Positions 11,002-21,812 of a DNA stretch of 30,345 nt are shown piece by piece; the stretch's first letter is position 1; each line of letters begins with the position of its first letter. The DNA is from Conoideocrella luteorostrata (lineage: Eukaryota > Ascomycota > Sordariomycetes > Hypocreales > Clavicipitaceae): NCBI GenBank assembly GCA_032433595.1, contig JASWJB010000429.1, positions 1 through 30,345 of the forward strand, read 5' to 3'. Under the pieces are notes generated by a model. The model saw only the letters and a program-made list of their open reading frames with translations, was not told the origin of the DNA and made no database searches. A program made the translations under genes and the position numbers.

Positions 11002-12262
11002 GTGACAGGAGAAATGGACGGACTGGCGCATCGAAAAGCACGAAGCCGGGTCGGCTATCGCCATTTCCCTTTCCTCCCTCTCCTCCACAGGTCGAACCGT
11101 CGTACTACTAGTATACATTGTCCACCCCCTTCCAGCACCCCGTTCGAGCGTCAGCAGTCAGCCGTCAGCCAGCCGTTGGCCCCGGCCCCATCGGACATAT
11201 GCCCATTGTCCTCATTCAACATTCATATACTCCGTACTCCGTATACTCCGTGCCAACGTCTCATTAGCCAACAAGAACTCACCCCGGCCAGGATTCTCAT
11301 CTAAGCGGTACCCCTCAGTCCGGTCAAAATACAATCCAGCACGGTGCCATCACGTCGCTCTCCTCACCGAGCCTTCTCATTTCCTTCCTACTCGGCAGAA
11401 CTTGACCATTGTCACCATATTTCCTGCCAGACAAGCTCTCCCGCAGCGCCACCGGCTCAGCGACCGCCCGTTGCCCATGCACATCGGTAGCACGCCTCAC
11501 CTCTTGGTCCGTCCTAGTTACGCCATCGTACCATCGCCATCCTTATCCTTGCCGGGGTCATCTATGTATGTAATTGCCAAGCGGCAATGACTTCGGCGGC
11601 AATCAGCAGCTTCAGCAACCGACGGCAAAGACAATCAGCATCGACCATTTGCATCCAAGCCGCAGTCGCCAGCGTTGGCCCTTAGCACTTCTGCATTATT
11701 GCACCGCAACACCCACAGACAGCACAACGAACAAAGGAACGCACGCGGCACGATCTGGCAAATCGCGCAGCCCTGTTGCTGCCAACATCGACATCCTCTT
11801 TTCTAGATCTGGCTCCAAAGCTGATAACTATACGGAGTACGGAGTACTTCATACTTACCATCGCCCCCCGGCTGCCTCATTCCTGTTTCTCGTTTCTCGG
11901 GGTAAACTCCGCTGGGACTCTGAATCCGTTCACCTCTGCCCGTATTCCGTGCATCGTCTGAGCTTTGCCCGCGCTACACCCCCTGTGGATGCACAGCTAG
12001 ATACTACTAGTTCTTGACTTTCTCATCACGATGGTCATGGTGGAGCCGTAGCAGGTTCAACACCCCTCCCCGACTGAGTGCGCTGCAGCACGACCCTTGA
12101 TCAGCTCCCAAGGGTTTACGGCTTCGCCGCCCGCCTTGTCTTTGCTTGTCTCTTGAACAAAGACGATACCTCACCTTACACATGCTAGTACCTGATTCTT
12201 AGCTCATTCCTGCACAAACTACTAGTCCTGTCTAACGCGCCCCGGTTCGCGCAACGTCCATC
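11002..12262 (+). promoter_or_regulatory. Probable promoter and long 5' leader of the C6 transcription factor
   Basis: This stretch is pyrimidine-rich with many CT and CCTC tracts and ends at the ATG at 12263. It holds several upstream ATGs and open frames on the plus strand, the longest running from about 11577 to 12017, as is common in leaders of fungal regulatory genes. Overlapping TACTCCGTA copies at 11228-11243 and TACGGAGTA copies at 11831-11846 lie inside it. The transcription start cannot be placed, and the boundary at 11002 is arbitrary. Confidence 0.35.
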
Positions 12263-15200
12263 ATGGTAAGAAATCCCTTTTTTGGCTATGATCGGTCTCA
12301 CGGCAACCCGCATGGGATATATCATGAAGCCCCTCCCCTTCCTCCGTCCATCCTACTGCCTGCCGTGCACTGTGCGATGCGAGAGAAGTTTTGATAATTC
12401 GCCTTGCCGTCTGTGACATCAACTCTGCGCTCCACTTGAGATCGTGGAAGGAAACAGAGCGTTGCCCCGTTTGTGGTGAACCCATTATTTTGACAGTAAT
12501 CATTTCCGTCGTCATCATCCCGCCGCAGCCATGACGCATGCAATCACGGATTCCGCTGACTCAATGGCATAGGAACTCACACAGCCTCTAAGTCATAAGC
12601 GGCCTCAATCCCTTGCCGGTATTGGGCCGTCATCGCTTGCCCGGCCATCCAACTTCTTCACGGAAGAGGGTTATGACCAACTCTCTGTTCAGTACCAACC
12701 TTATTTTGGTCCAGAGTCCTTAACCTATGGCCAAACTTCAAGCTTCGATAGTTCCTATAATTCCCAATCAGAGGAAGCACCAATCAAGCGACGAAGGTTT
12801 GACAATAGTTACAACACTATGCCCCAGGGATACCCTTCCATGCCGGACCAAGGCAACTGGGATAAATTCCCAAGTTACAACCCGTACGAGCCAAGCACGT
12901 ATGAAAACCAATTTCTTCTAGCGAGCTGGGCCGGACCGGCCATACCGAACCCCCCATGCTTCGCTCGGTTTCCCAAACGTATGGTTGAGCTGGTGTGTGG
13001 CGCCGGCGGTTGTGGGTTTGAGTCGGATCAATCAGATGGTACGTACCGCAGTTATGATTCTTGTTTATCCTGTTCACCATTCTCTGTTTATCCATAAAAG
13101 AGTCTGAACAAGCAAGCTGAATGAATTCTGACTGGCGCAATAAGTATACCGCGATTCGCATGTAGGACAAGCCGAAGCTTATGACCCAAATCAGCCCTAT
13201 TTAGCTGAGAAGCATCCGGTCCTGGCACCACAAGTCTCCCCTCAACAAGCAGCAACACCATTTAATCTTGTTGATACCGGGCCCATGATGTATGAAAACG
13301 CGTCGGCACAGGTTAACGCGGCTCTTTCGACATTTACGGACGTCTCGCAGTTGCACAGTGCGGCGGAATTTCCTCCAATTGACTTAATTAGTTCCCAAAC
13401 CCCCAGCTACCCTACACCATTTCCCGATTCATCGGCGGGGCACGAACATGACCACGTTAGCTCTCCAACATTTGGCCATGACAGTTCGATATTATACAAC
13501 CCTCAGACTCAGGTCGCCTACGGGTTCGGCAATTCGGACGTTGCCCTATCTCCGCCACCCATAGAAAAAGCAGAGATAGGCGTTAGCTTGGCGACGGGAC
13601 CAAAGACAGTATTATTGACCGCAAAGAGCATCGTCGAAGACGTGTCCCAACAACCCCCAATCAAAACTACCGGTACACAGGCTCAGCCGCCGAACTTTAA
13701 TATCCTTTTGCCGAATCAACGAGGTGGAAAGCGAGGTCCCTTTAGAGACCTTAAGTTACGGGAGCAGACTGCACAGACCAGGAGATCGGGATGCTGCCTC
13801 CGATGCAAAATGCAAAGAATTCGTGTCAGTGCTGGACCTCCTTTACACAAGGACATGATCTGTTACAGAAGTGGAGAAGCGCTGACGTGATGTTTTATCC
13901 AGTGTGAAAGCAATCCAAACGAACCAGAGGGAGTGTGTCTAACCTGCAAAAAAATGTCGAGCAACAAAGCAAATCGGTTCCCCTGTCTGAGATACAGATT
14001 AACCGATGTCAGACTGTTCAAGCCTGGGCAGGTCCCAGGATATGAATGGACACGAAGGTGGACTAACAATATCTCTGACCCAATCCAAAAATGGGCATCG
14101 CCAGACGTGAAATCAATACGTATTTCTACCGGTTATTCCAACAAATGCATCATATTGCAAGTTCGCAAATTCGTACCTCAGGAGGGTGACAAGTTGGAAC
14201 GTACCTGGGTTTTTCAAGGTACTCGACGATCCGTCAATGTTCCACCGTACGCTCTGACGGATCTTGAAGAGGGAAAGACAGCCTACATGAAACACATTAC
14301 AGAAGCGATGGGTGACACACTTCAGTCCATAGCTGAGCGCTCCAGTGGTATTATGAAAGAGACGTACCTCCTTGCGTTTCGGATATACAACGACCCTGCC
14401 CTACCACCGGATTGGACGAGTCTGTTTCGCTGGACGTTCACTCTGTGGACGGCTATTCGGCTTTCCACGACATCAGATTTCATCGTTGGTGACGAGAAGT
14501 TAGGCATGCCGAACGATATACTGGACGCAACAAGCCCCAACCAAGGAAAGATTCCTGTTCCACCCGTCCTTGGCGCTCAACTGGATCTAGTCCTCATACA
14601 CCATATTCAAACTAAACTCAGACGCGAACTATTGGACAAGTTGCAGAGGGAAATTTTAAAGAACAAGCAAAGTAGTTGGCTTATAACGTACCTAGTGACA
14701 TTCATGTTGTTACATAACGCATCTCTCATTACAGCCCACGATGCTGCATATGCCCGGAAGCATGGAATTAATGTAAGTGAAGAAAAGGAAAGAAGAAGAA
14801 TCATCAATCATAATATCCAAAGGATTTGCGGACCAGATGCCGCCATAGTTATTCGGCTTGTCAAGTCAAACAATTTAAATTGGCGGATCCTGTGGCAATC
14901 CTTGCTGTTCTTGTGCTGACGAATTACGTTGTAGCGTCGATTTGCACGCGAGGATAAGGTGAAAGAATATCAACTTGGTGAGATCAGACCTTAATCTCTC
15001 TTGTCTGTTTCTTTTGCCGCTGAGACAAGCGCTGTGGCTGACCATAAATGATTGCAGGAGCAAATATTCTCCTAGCCCACTTTCACTATTGTTGCAAGGG
15101 CTGGTATCCGTTCTCGGCTGGGTGCAGGGATCACGATCTGCAGCTGCTGGCAAATCTTAGTGAAGATGAACTTCAATTTGTGCAGAGAACGAGAGCATAT

Positions 15201-15499
15201 GCCAAGGAACACAGTAAGTTCCACTCCACACCCATGCCAGCATATAGAGTCCCAGAGTACGGAGGAAGAAGACACAAAACATCCAGGACGGAGCAAGCAC
15301 ACTCACTACAAGACATCCTTTGCCCCCTGTCACCTTCTCGTCGTTATCTTGTCTGCTGTTGAACCAGATTGCTGGGGCGGAGCTAATGCATAGGTGGTGC
15401 AATGCAGAACAAGAATGGGACCAGCTGCGGAAACAGGACGCTTGGGAACATGATTACTTTTTCGTGAGCCAATTATACCAGGAGTCCTGGCAGCCCTAG
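12263..15499 (+). CDS. Zn(II)2Cys6 fungal transcription factor, 7 exons, about 769 aa
   Basis: Exons read from splice signals and frame: 12263-12265, 12573-13038, 13145-13824, 13903-14772, 14935-14977, 15058-15213, 15408-15499. The initiator ATG is followed at once by a GTAAGA donor; the second exon begins ELTQPLSHKRP and has an in-frame TAG directly before it, so it must be reached by splicing or start only at 12819. The third exon could instead begin at 13166, removing 7 residues. A Zn2Cys6 cluster sits mid-protein: Cys374-x2-Cys377-x6-Cys384-x10-Cys395-x2-Cys398-x12-Cys411, with basic residues in the first loop, and is split by the 13825-13902 intron. The N-terminal 370 residues are low-complexity, rich in Pro, Ser, Tyr and Gln, and carry a KRRR stretch. 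The C-terminal part (GANILLAHFHYCCKG and AWEHDYFFVSQLYQ) resembles the conserved tail of a fungal C6-factor family. It is probably a nuclear DNA-binding regulator; its targets are unknown. Confidence 0.85.
12266..12572 (+). other. 307-bp intron directly after the initiator ATG
   Basis: The donor GTAAGA begins on the base after ATG and the acceptor is GCATAG, with CTGAC/CTCAA branch-like sequences just upstream. It is the longest intron in the window; the others are 51-194 bp. The splice is phase 0 and joins Met to a frame that is otherwise closed by the in-frame TAG at 12570-12572. Confidence 0.7.
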
Positions 15500-16180
15500 T
15501 CTGTGGCATAGGTAAGTCCACCGAGATGAAGCGGTGAGAGGCGAACGGAGCTGGTGAGTGTTTGCGTAGTCGTAATTGTGATGCAATTCTCGATAACGAC
15601 GTGGACAAAAGAGGAGGATACTTGCAGAAGCAATGAACAACCTTCCTCCCCCGCTCCTCTCCTTTTCTCTCGCTTCCCACAAGGAATTGGAAATATTTGT
15701 GTGTTTTAGTTAGTCCGGCGCCGTGTTTGGCGCTGTGCTTGGCGATGGCTGCCTTGAAGAAGAGCCCATTGTGGCTCCTTCGAGTACGGAGCATTGAATT
15801 GTCTGGACACGATCAACCAACTGACGTAACTGGTTTCGAAGGCGCAAGGATATTTGTACCATAGACTTACCATGAAGTGCTGTACGCAATACGGTTGACT
15901 GGTGGGGAGAGAAACATGCAAGGTGTGCGGAAGGTATGCGAAGGGAGAGGCGAGTGCGAGAGGCGGTAACCTGCACACTCGGTCCATGACCATGATTTTA
16001 GCTAGGACTAGGCTCGGGGCGACCGGAAGAGAATGCACTGCGTTAACCCACGACTATGTACTCCGTACGGAGCACAGAGAGTACCGAAACTAAAATCCAT
16101 GACGATAGCAACCACGGAAGAGACCAGCTTCTTCCCTCTTTCCTCATTTCTTGCGCCGTCCCCCTCCTCCATCCCCATCG

Positions 16181-16204
16181 CCTGCCTGCCTGCCTGCCTG
16201 CCTG
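16181..16204. repeat. (CCTG)6 tetranucleotide microsatellite
   Basis: Six perfect CCTG units, followed by decayed TGCC/TGTT/TGCT-type units to about 16250. Low-complexity intergenic DNA. Confidence 0.9.
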
Positions 16205-18031
16205 AATGCCTGAACGTCTGTGCGCCTGTTTGCTTGTTTGCTTGCTCGTTGCCCATCGCCGCCGCCATCGCTTCCAGGCGCAACAACTCGCCTAACAACG
16301 ACCCTAGTCCCTACCGCCACCGAGGCCGCCCTTTGCCGCTTCCCTGGATCTTTTGTCCAACCTATCGTATAGTTATAGCACGGAGTACTCCGTAGTTAGT
16401 ATTTTCCTATGTCTGGGTGAATGGGATCGCCACCCTTTGTGTCTGCTATACGGTTTTGTCAAGAAATCCGTTGTACATGTGCACCTTCGATACCGCCAGA
16501 CGGTGATGGGGCCACCACCAAGCTTTCGTCAAGTCGCCTACGTCGTGCCACGCCATATTCCGCCAGGACAAGCGATATTCCCTCCTTCTCGAAGCTTCCA
16601 TCACTCCCAATCTCCTCGTTTCATTTTTTTTTTCATCTCATTTCGTGAAATCGCCATGCCGCTCACGGTGGGAGACACCCAAATGCTAATATGAAAACGG
16701 TGAGACGCTGGGGAGCAGGGCAGCAGGGGAGCTAAGTCGGCAAGCCCAGGGAGCCGCCCCGCCCACATGAGAATTCCGACGTCTTGGTTGGGGTGGTGCG
16801 TGCACGACGGGCGCCACACAACACCCGCAGCGAAGATTTTCGCATGACCAACCCAATGCTACGGCTGCGGGTTGAGTCCAACAGGGGCCCAGGGCCCATC
16901 AGAGCTTGTTTCGTTTCTGACGGGCTGGTTGGCTAGGCGAGGAAGTTGGCAGGCAGGGACCCAGCTGTCATATCCCAAGTACCGAGCAGCAAGGTACGAC
17001 AGGTATACGCACGCAACTACCCGCAGCTGAGTGCAGGGAAGACTTTCGGACGTGCCTCTTCTTTGGTATCGTGGAGTATACGGAGTACAGTATACGGAGT
17101 ACGTGCTCCGTCCTCCATATTTGGAGTACTAGCAAGCCTCGTCATTGGGGCCACGGCTTTGCCAACTGTTCTCGTTGTCTGAACCAACCACTCCGTAACT
17201 AACTGCCCATTCACCCAATCAGCTATTTTCGGTACGAGGCCCGGATTGCAGAATTTCGCTATTCGGACGCACCATGCTCCACCTCGACGCCATGTTGCAC
17301 TAGACAGCCCGTCCCGTTATAGCGGGCTTGTAATACTAGTGTAGAGACAAGGGGCTCAACTCCCGTTTGCTCCCTCACAACTGTCCATCCTTGATGCGGC
17401 TGCGTATGGACTTTCTCCACCTAGTCCTCCGTACTTCCTAGATATGTAGGTCACCCGAGGGTTGTCTGCCAATATGGGAACAGCGTTAGTGCAACATTGA
17501 ATTGGACATGACATGGTTCAGTGGTAGTAGTATGGATGATTTACTAGTGCTCGAATGCAGCTGCCAGCTAGGACGCCACGGGTGCTTAGTTATATGACTG
17601 ATGGCAAATGGTCTATTTTAGTTGAATTATGTGGCGAATTGCAGGTTGATGATGGCTCTCATTCAATACACCATCTCACCACTCATCCTAATTAGTGTAT
17701 AGAGGAACTCTGTCTCCCGTCTGCAATAGCTCCGTTGCCGTCCTGGAGCCCGGGTGTGGTTAGCATTGTATCATGGGAGGGTGTATCAGAACTTGGGATA
17801 CTTTGTAAAGGGGTCGCCGCGGGAAAATGGCTTTTCGGGCCGCCGGTAAACTGCCGGCCACGTACATATACAAGCCCGCTGCCGTTTGCTAGATGTATGT
17901 ACCCGATAAATTTCTTTATCTGGCTCTATTTCCGAACGTCTTCATGTAGAACAAACAATCTCGAGTCCTCGTCGTGAGCTTGTCCTTGAGAGAAGTTAGT
18001 CATCTCCATCTTCTCCATACGTCCACATACA

Positions 18032-18039
18032 TATATATA
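18032..18039 (+). promoter_or_regulatory. TATA-like element upstream of the dioxygenase
   Basis: TATATATA lies about 140 bp before the leader-intron donor and 244 bp before the ATG at 18283. The position fits a core promoter, but a simple AT repeat would look the same. Confidence 0.35.
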
Positions 18040-18180
18040 CTCCTCGTGTTCTGGAGAATCTTGGTCCTGGTGCTGTCTATTACTGCCGTGATATATTGCT
18101 CGTTGTCCTCGCCGAGTCTCTTATCCGTTTATTGAAGCCCACGACGCACCAATACTGCAAGATTGCGAGTTACAAACCTG

Positions 18181-18254
18181 GTATGTGTGTAACTGCACTA
18201 CACGAAGCCAGCCCGGTTGCGTATGACAGAAACAGAAAGACTTGCTAATACCAG
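18181..18254 (+). other. Probable 5'-leader intron of the dioxygenase
   Basis: GTATGT donor at 18181, a GCTAAT branch-like sequence at 18243-18248 and a CCAG acceptor at 18254. It removes an upstream in-frame ATG (18223) that would otherwise add 20 residues, which favours the ATG at 18283 as the start. A second acceptor at 18260 is possible. Confidence 0.55.
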
Positions 18255-18282
18255 TGACAGACGACGTCAACACCAATCAGTC

Positions 18283-19700
18283 ATGGAATCTCAAGGGAAT
18301 GGACCTGTTGTTGGGTCTTGGCCGGCCGTGGCCCAGAGCCCAACCCTTCCCGTTACCTTAAACGACATCTCCAAACTTCCCAGATGTTTCCCTTGCGTCC
18401 TTGATTCACCTTTAGCTTGGTCTGGGGGCCAATTCACCAAGAGTTCGGACTATGTGCTCCAGCTCAGCCACACTCATTTGCAAGAAATCGCCATTGCTCT
18501 GCGAGAGTTCAAGGGTAAGCCAAACCATGATTTCATCTCCAACGAATGGAACTGACAGCGGAGACGTAGAGCTTGGCTTCGATGGAGACCTTGTTTCGAG
18601 GGACAACTTCCAGCTTCCCACTCTCGGATTGAAACTAGACCATCTGCGTACAAATATACACTGCGGCAAAGGCTTCGGCCTTATTCGAGGATTGAATCCA
18701 CAGCAATATTCGGTTGAAGACTTGACCACCGTCTATTTGGGTCTGCAGTCCTACATTGCCAACCGCCAGGGACGGCAAGACAAGAAGGGCAATATGTTAG
18801 GTATGTCCACTTTTCAATTCGGCGACTCTCACACGGTTTGCTGTACTAAAGGTTTGTCTCAAGTCCATATTGTAGCAGACAACTCGACCCAGATGAAAGC
18901 CTCGCATCACCGTCATTCGACTTCGCCTATTGTGAGTCGGAAAAGAATTTGGGACCGCTTCTCTAATGGTGCGTAGCTGACTGATTTCGCTTTTAGACCT
19001 TCCACAATGAGGAAGCTGGCGATGTTGTCGGCTGGCTTACGAGAAACACTGCTGCTGCAGGTGGGAAGTGTATCATTGCTTCTTCCTATACGGTTTACAA
19101 CGCCCTTGCCGCCACACGTCCAGATCTGGTTCGTGCGCTCGCGCGATCCGACTGGCCATTTGCATTGTGAGTGTAATCATCAGCTGTGGTTCCCCTTTTA
19201 CTGGGACTAAGTGACAGGGGTCGGACGCGAGAGAGCTCACTCTAATTGTTGACAGGCCGCGGTTTCACTGCCGTCCTATTCTTTTCCATCATCATGGCAG
19301 GACCATAATCAACTTTGGCAGAGCTGCCTTGTTGGGCAGCGCAAGCCACCCCCGACCAGACAGTTTACCCAAGCTAAACGGTATTCAAATCGAGGCATTG
19401 GATGCTATCGAAACCATCGCAAAAGCAACCCAGCTGGAAATTAGTACCCAAGCTGGGGACATCCACTTTATCAATAACCTAGCCATTTTACACCGACGCG
19501 AAGGTTTCGTTAACGGAAACTCTTCGACGGAAAAACGTCATTTGGTGCGAATGCGGCTTCGAGATGACAATCAGGGTTGGAGTATCCCTGGAGACTTAGA
19601 TCATGAATGGACTAAGGCCTTCAACCCAACACTAGCCCGCGTGTGGCATCTCGAGCCCATGCCCGATGGCTACTTTCCTTTGAGGTCGCAATCAAACTGA
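18283..19700 (+). CDS. TauD/TfdA-like Fe(II)/2-oxoglutarate dioxygenase, 5 exons, 381 aa
   Basis: Exons: 18283-18514, 18570-18800, 18864-18931, 18997-19166, 19256-19700. The acceptor at 18863 was preferred because a TACTAAA branch point lies about 14 nt before it; an in-frame acceptor at 18851 would add four residues. The family oxidises its substrate using Fe(II), oxygen and 2-oxoglutarate; TauD itself releases sulfite from taurine. The facial triad is readable. The proximal pair is in FHNEEAGDVV (His180, Glu182), so it is His-x-Glu instead of the usual His-x-Asp. The distal His is in INNLAILHRRE (His313). An Arg in HLVRMRLRD (332 or 334) fits the 2-oxoglutarate anchor. Length is normal for fungal members. 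No signal peptide is seen, so it is probably cytosolic. The substrate cannot be told from sequence; taurine, another sulfonate or a secondary metabolite are all open. Confidence 0.88.
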
Positions 19701-21812
19701 GATGCGCCACTTACAAAGTCACGGTCCGAGAAAGCTGCATCCTCCGGCACTTAGTCCTCCAGTGCTGGTGCTGTAGTGCAGTGTCCGTTATCAATCGACC
19801 AGTCGACATGCAGGCTAAGAGTGAAAGAAAGGAGGGGAGGGAGGGGGTGACCACGATGGCATAATTGGACTGTCATCTCGGAAACAAAGGGCCAACGAAT
19901 CCGCTGAATGTGGATTTCCACCCAGTTATTAATTATTTTTTTTTTTTTGGTTTGGAGGAGTTGCGGTTTAAACAAAAGTTTTTCTGGATGTCTTGTTGTG
20001 TTACTCTCCTTTCTTGGTCCCTTTCGTTCATTGATTTCGGGGCTATGCAGCAAGTGCGAAGTGTGTACTCCATACGGAGTGGTTAGATTGAAGGACAGTT
20101 TTAGAATGGATAAGCCTGGCAACAGGGCCTCTAGGATAGAATTAGTAAGGCACATGCTGGCAAAAATATAAAAGTGTGTTTGTTATTTCCGTTTATCGCG
20201 GCGCAAATTTGGGCTTAGCATGAAGTGGATACCGGCCAAAATTAGCTATGAACCGCTTATTCGAGCTGTCATTAAACCAACGAGCAGGAATTTCGGGGGA
20301 TACTTAGAGGGTGGGGAGGGAGGGACACGATAAACCGGCTGGATGGAGAGATTTGGGTTGCCAACATACATTACGGGCGGACAGCAATCTCGTCCATGCT
20401 GCAGTTCCCACACCCAGTTGAATGTGCCACGCGCCTGACAGATTAATCGAGACATCGGCGCCCACCCCATGCACTCTGCCTCTGCCCTGGATGTTGGATG
20501 TTTCGATTAATTTGTCGACACCTTGAGTGCGTGCAAACACTCATGGGCAAGACAGCAGGAACGCATGATCCTCAAGATCTGTCGTGTCTAAATCCATAGA
20601 TCTGTTTGCATATCAATATTTGATGCTCCTGGTTTTGAGTAGGGCGCGGGCCGCACTACTCCGTAGTCTCAAGCCATTTCATTCGTGGTCCGCACACCTA
20701 GCCGGACAACCTCCCGTTCCCTCCGCCAAAATACGAGGGCGATTCGCCGAAGATGGCGCTTGGAACTGTTTCCCGTGTCATTGATGGACGAACATCTGTC
20801 CAATGAGGTAGACGACAGGGAAGCATATCTACCTTGGGCCAAGGTCAATTTGGGCACTCTCAGCTTATACTACCAGCCTGCCGCTAACCAGGATTGCCTT
20901 TGCTTCCTTTTTAAATATCACCACGCACCTCCCTTGCAAATGGTTGGGACGGACTCAAAGCACTATCCATGCCATCGAGTGTGGTCAATGGCGGTGAGAC
21001 CTGCAGATGAATTAGAGGCTAGCAACATACTAAATGTAGCCCAAGTACGGAGTAGAACCATGAAATACTTAACGTACGGGGTACTTACTCTGTACGGAGT
21101 ACATGTCATTGAAACGTCATGAACGGCACGCAAGATCAAACCTGCACGGAGAGCCACGCCAATCAGGTTTACCTGCTGTCCGTCAATAGTGGCCATGGTT
21201 GTCGCGTCTATTTTGTATAATACTTGAACGAACACCTGTCAATATCCTATTAGCGACATGGTGGTCAAAGCTCCCTCGTCCCTGTCCCTCGCTGCGCATC
21301 AACTGTACTTGCCGTGCCGAATTCTCTTTTGCCTGCTTGGGCATTGTTCTCTAGTATGGTTGGTTTGCTAAATTGACATGTTATTGTTGGTTATCGGGCC
21401 CCTCCATTGAATAGCAACAGGCGCTCAGACGAACCGGGACTCAGTCACTGGCTCTACATAGAATTATAGCCATGCATGCAACTGAACAGCTCTTAGCAAA
21501 AGCTCACTTTTTGTGACAATCAAAGAGCACGGCGTTTGGGCATTTTGGCAAAGCGTCTCGGGGTGCTGGCGTTGGTAAACACGCCGAGCACTACCATCCA
21601 CAACAGCTCAGGTGTGGCTTGGGAGCACAGCAAATCAAGTTCATTCGACAGTTAGCTGGGCTCCAACTCGGAACTCCGTACTGCTCGCCCCCCAATCTAG
21701 AGCCCGCAAGCCGGCGTTTGGACAAGCTTCCCGGCATTTCAGACTGTAGGCTGCACTCGGCGGCAATGCCCTTCTGCCAGCGCATACTTGGCGAGCTGTC
21801 AGAGTCTTGAAA
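19701..21812. other. Intergenic region, 2.1 kb; no supported gene
   Basis: No recognisable coding sequence. It carries an inverted variant of the 9-mer motif (TACTCCATACGGAGT, 20066-20080) and exact copies at 20657, 21046 and 21093; the last is half of an imperfect palindrome. A plus-strand frame of about 145 codons (20685-21122) runs through two of these motifs and has no domain. The phosphatase promoter must lie in the last part; no strong TATA box or CACGTG phosphate-response element was found there. Confidence 0.55.

Larger units (their letters stand above)
6126..12262. other. About 6.1 kb intergenic region; no supported gene
   Basis: No open frame here carries a recognisable domain or a credible chain of splice-joined exons. 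The kinase promoter should lie at the left end on minus, and the C6 factor leader at the right end. Contents that stand out are a 17-bp direct repeat (8131-8147 and 8988-9004), a G-rich block (9186-9427), a segment open in three frames (about 9841-10274), and exact TACGGAGTA/TACTCCGTA motifs at 7858, 8908, 9689, 10942, 11228, 11235, 11831 and 11838. A non-coding RNA, a fast-evolving short-exon gene or decayed repeat sequence cannot be excluded by eye. Confidence 0.5.
15500..18180. other. Intergenic region, 2.7 kb; no supported gene
   Basis: No recognisable coding sequence. It contains a CCTG microsatellite (16181-16204) in a pyrimidine-rich tract, and exact TACGGAGTA/TACTCCGTA motifs at 16059 (part of a near-perfect palindrome), 16386, 17079 and 17093. 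The right end holds the dioxygenase promoter, with a TATATATA stretch at 18032-18039. Several open frames here translate straight through these motifs, which argues against them being genes. Confidence 0.55.

Noticed and set aside
11577..12017. A 147-codon plus frame upstream of the C6 factor as a separate gene
   Set aside because: Composition is that of a pyrimidine-rich leader, it includes two TACGGAGTA copies, and it has no recognisable domain. It is better read as leader sequence.
14773..14934. The C6 factor ending at the stop at 14917
   Set aside because: A GTAAGT donor at 14773 and a TTGTAG acceptor at 14934 join HGIN to RRFAREDKVKEYQL in frame, and this leads into the conserved family tail. 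The read-through gives an unrelated C-terminus.
20685..21122. A plus-strand frame of about 145 codons as a gene
   Set aside because: It translates straight through two TACGGAGTA motifs, has no domain, and overlaps minus-strand frames of similar quality.
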